Made by a program: the position numbers and the translations under genes
DNA from: Rhodocollybia butyracea
Taxonomy: Eukaryota; Basidiomycota; Agaricomycetes; Agaricales; Omphalotaceae
Reading direction: 5' to 3'
DNA: 64,000 bases
Assembly: GCA_015501585.1 (NCBI GenBank)
Contig: JADNRY010000055.1
Span: 1-64,000 of the forward strand
Shown here: piece by piece, positions 60,937 to 64,000 of the stretch
Layout of the letters: each line of letters begins with the position of its first letter
Numbering within the stretch: the first letter of the stretch is position 1
Notes under the pieces: model-generated
What the model was told of the DNA's origin: nothing
Database searches by the model: none
The model's input: the letters and a program-made list of their open reading frames with translations, nothing else

Positions 60937-61125
60937 TTTTCTGAATGCTGATAAACTTGCTGGACGACAATAGTTAGCGAAGAAAAGTCGTTCGCTAATA
61001 TGTGACGCGGACCGGACCGTTCAGTCACTTCGGACAAATTCGGATACGTTGCCTTTCAACGTTCTCGTTATTCACTTTGGTTGTTCCAAATTCTCCTCGG
61101 CGGGTCTGTTGATACCCCGGCACAC

Positions 61126-63236
61126 ATGCTCTGTGCTTCTACAACAAGGCAGGTCGCATCGTCTGCCGGGCGAAATGTCTTCAAAGTAACCCGGAGAGTA
61201 AGTTTACAATTTTCTACATCCACTTGACGATATTCAACTATTCTTCTGTTTATAGCGTTTAGCTACAGAGGCTCCTGCTGCTCCAAAGAAACCGCGCATT
61301 GTACGCAGAATATTCTTCGCAACCACCGCCCTCACAGGATCATTCTACGTCGGCAGCGCTTTCCTCGCGTTCAACAATCCGGAATACTACGATTTCTTTA
61401 CACAGAATGTTCCTCTCGGTCAGACCGTGCTTGAATATGGCGAGGAAAACAACTGGGACACAGTCACTGTTCACTCTGTGATTGACTATACCGTCAGGAC
61501 AACTACCTCATTGAAAGATTTTGTGATGGAAAAGGTTAACGGCGCACCGACGGCTGTCAAGGAGGCAAAGGAGGCGGCTGAAAAGGCGGCACACGATGCC
61601 AAAGATGTGGCAATGAAAACCATTGAGTCTTCCAAAGAGCGGGCGAAGGATGTTGCTGCACAGGTCAAAACCGAAGTGCAGAAGGAGGAAGATAAACTCA
61701 CTGGAAAAGCTGCTGCTATTGCCAAACACCAACGTGAGCAGCTTCTTGATGGTGTCGGTGATCTTGTCAGGAAGGCAGAAGAGGCTCTTGCCTCGAACCC
61801 CGTTTCCAGCCCGAACCCTCCTAATAATCCTCCTGGCGTTCCCAGTGAGATTGATGCGTCAATCCTAACCCCCAAAGCCGAAACCAAAGATGTCTATGAA
61901 GCTCCTCTTCCGGTTGGCTTCGAACCTCCTCCAGGCTTTTCTCGTCCCCCTCCTGCCAAAAAGGAAACTCCCCCTCCTAAATACGCAGAACTTCCTCTTG
62001 TAGCACCTGCTGTTTCCGCTCTCGCTTCTTCCGAACCCGTAATCTCCCATCTAGCTGGAACTATCGATAACCTCGCGTCTTTCCTTAAAACCAACCCAGA
62101 AGCTGCCAGTCGTGTCACTGACGTGCTTGATCTTGCTAAGGAGGACCTTTCATCGCTTGCGCAACGCATAGAGAGTGTAAAAGAGGAGGAGAGGAGAGGA
62201 CTTGAGCAAAAGTTGGATGAGCAGACTCGGGAGTATACTATCAAACTTTTAGAAATCGAGATGGAGTCTCAAGATAGACTCGACAACCAAGAGGAGGAAT
62301 TTAGAAAACTTTTCGACCTTCGTCAGAGCCAACTAGTCCAATCCTATCGTCAAAAGCTCGAGGAGGAGCTGAAAACTCAAACTGAACTGATTAACGAAAG
62401 GTGAGGTTCGTGGTCGAACGTTCAATTGTTCATGCCCTGATGTCTACTTGTAGGCTCAAGAACGAAGTTATTGCTCAGGGTATTGAACTTCAGCGACGTT
62501 GGATCCGTGAAGTTAAGATGCGCGTCGAGGAGGAGCGAGGTGGGCGTTTGGCCAAAATTGACGAGTTGTCTGCCCATCTCAAACGTATCGAGCGCGTTGC
62601 ACTTGACAACTCTGCTTACCTCGACGAGAACATTCGTGTTCATGCTCTCTGGTCTGCCATTCGCGCACTTTCTTCATCGGCCCTGTCCTCCCCTGTTCGC
62701 AAGCCCTTCCGGGAAGAGCTCCGGGTAGCGCGCCACATCGCTGCTGCCCGAGAAGATCCCGTCGTTGTTACCGCATTAGAGAGTCTGGAGGCTTCGGAAG
62801 TTCCGGATGTTGGTGTAGAACCTTTCGCCGACCTCGCATCGTGGTATACGACGTCTGTTGCTCCCAAAGTAAGCAACGTGGCTTTGGTGCCAGATCGGGA
62901 TGCGGGTTTGCTTTCACACCTCGCAAGCCACTTGCTGAGCTCATTCAGATTCAAGAGACACGGCTTCGTAGAAGGCAATGACGTGTTGAGCGTATTGTCT
63001 CGGGCTGAGTACTACTTAAACGAAAAGGATCTTGATAGCGCTGCGAGGGAACTCAATCAGTTGAATGGAACTGCAAAGGTGATGTTGCATGACTGGTTAG
63101 AAGCTGCTAGAAGACGTTTAGAAGTCGAACAGGCTCTCGAAGTAAGTAGATCATTGTCCTGCACCAACGCTCTATTAACAGTTTCATCTAGGTTGTCCAT
63201 ACTCAGGCCACCCTCGCATCGTTACTCGTTATTTGA
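61126..63236 (+). CDS. MIC60: MICOS complex subunit Mic60 (mitofilin)
   Basis: Four exons, 61126-61197, 61256-62400, 62454-63141 and 63192-63236, join in phase to 649 aa. The N-terminus MLCASTTRQVASSAGRNVFK is a presequence. A membrane segment follows an RIVRR cluster (IFFATTALTGSFYVGSAFLA), then FNNPEYYDFFTQNVPLG, diagnostic for fungal Mic60. The middle is Ala/Lys/Glu-rich, then Pro-rich (GFEPPPGFSRPPPAKKETPP), then coiled coil around residues 320-470. The C-terminal mitofilin signature is LNQLNGTAKVMLHDWLEAAR and LEVEQALEVVHTQATLASLL. Mic60 sits in the inner mitochondrial membrane, forms crista junctions and contacts outer-membrane TOM/SAM complexes. Assignment is secure. Confidence 0.93.
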
Positions 63237-63313
63237 TGCTTTTAGATAATGCAGATGGACTGTTAAATTTATAGCATACAAATAATCAGGTTTTTGATAA
63301 ACTTCCGTTCGCC

Positions 63314-64000
63314 CTATGCAAGATTGGGAACGCCTGATGCAAATGCGGTGCTTCCCCCAGTAAGAGCGCATTCACAAATGACCTGAGCTCGCCTTACCAC
63401 AGTCTGCGGTGGTAAATATCAGTTAGATCTTTATGGGTGAAAATCGTGTGGTTGTATGCACCTGAATCACCTCTTGCTCTTGTCCAGGTATTGCAGGTCC
63501 TTTTGATACTTTTACCAAACCAGGAAACACTGTTGCCCCTACTCGATCAATATTACCATTCTCGCTTCGCAAACACCGTTTTATCAACTCGTTCTGACGA
63601 GGAGAAAGCGTACTGCCCAGCTCGGGAACGAAAGATCGGTAGAATGCATCACCAGTTGTTGCAATTGACCCGTGGATCATACGAGAAAAGTTGTAGGCAG
63701 AGTCAATGATGGATTTACCTCCCGTAGTGGGAATGGCGCCGTCCATGCATCTTAAAAGTGCAGGCATATGTTCAACTAAAACACTAGCAGTCATGTCAGG
63801 TGAACAGCTGTCAACGGCAGCGCTCAGTGTATGACGACGCCACACACTGGCGATGGTTGGGTTTCCTGCCGTATACCAGTTCATTCAATGCTCAGTGAAG
63901 CTGTCAGGAATAACTCACGAGCGAAGATGTGTTCATGAATCCGAGTAAGTTGATCATTCGCTTCGGGGGAGTTCGTGACGATGAGGCAGTTGATGATGCC
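63314..64000 (-). CDS. Conserved unidentified protein (3' part only)
   Basis: Three exons are in the window (64000-63919, 63865-63471, 63403-63314); the 5' part is beyond the edge. They join in phase: EANDQLTRIHEHIFA/RNPTIASVWRRH, and PGQEQE/TVVRRAQVICECALTGG. The protein ends ASGVPNLA. Landmarks: TLSAAVDSCSPDMTASVLVE, HMPALLRCMDGAIPTTGGKS, IIDSAYNFSRMIHG and GATVFPGLVKVSKGP. The sequence looks conserved and enzyme-like (Gly-rich turns, Arg pairs), but I cannot place it in a family. It is convergent with MIC60 with about 80 bp between stops. Confidence 0.65.

Overview
The window is nuclear DNA of a filamentous basidiomycete, most likely an Agaricomycete (mushroom-forming fungus). Genes are dense and split by many 45-70 nt GT-AG introns. 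The housekeeping proteins (eIF6, FAN1, Mic60, Nup49/58, Ctf8) are of fungal type, and there are F-box/LRR proteins, an SRPK-type kinase relic and an expanded secreted esterase family. No bacterial operon, CRISPR array or rRNA was seen.

Layout. 0-2.4 kb: start of an NDUFAF7-like mitochondrial methyltransferase (-), divergent from TIF6/eIF6 (+), then FRA10AC1-like (-). 2.4-5.6 kb: gene-poor. 5.6-7.4 kb: disordered protein (+). 7.7-15.4 kb: three tandem TPR-protein paralogues (A, B, C); B is clearly broken. 15.4-17 kb: decayed exon fragments of the same family. 17-18.9 kb: empty. 18.9-25 kb: small Ser/Pro-rich protein (+), Ctf8 (-), an unidentified multi-exon gene (-), FG nucleoporin Nup49/58 (+). 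25.6-32.1 kb: a frameshifted F-box gene (-) and an intact F-box paralogue (+) in inverted orientation around an SRPK-like kinase relic. 32.8 kb: intron-containing tRNA-Val(CAC). 33.3-35.1 kb: 602-aa disordered protein (-). 35.1-40.2 kb: gene-poor, with short dispersed repeats. 40.25-43.9 kb: FAN1 nuclease (+, 12 exons). 45.4-58.9 kb: three tandem secreted type-B carboxylesterases. A 4.9 kb LTR retrotransposon carrying Gag and protease but no reverse transcriptase or integrase lies between copies 1 and 2. 59.5-60.9 kb: F-box gene (-). 61.1-63.2 kb: MIC60/mitofilin (+). 63.3-64 kb: 3' end of an unidentified conserved gene (-).

Most housekeeping genes are single-copy and intact by conceptual splicing. 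The variable part of the window consists of two tandem gene families (TPR and esterase), the F-box/kinase cluster and the retroelement. No single undescribed system stands out. The points most worth following up are the birth-and-decay record of the TPR array, the esterase trio with shared upstream DNA and an 18-nt microexon at the catalytic serine, the young Gag-protease-only LTR element, and a short palindromic repeat that abuts the FAN1 start codon and also occurs beside a tRNA-like A-box. Exon boundaries come from reading frames, splice consensus and family knowledge only; no alignment or transcript data were available.
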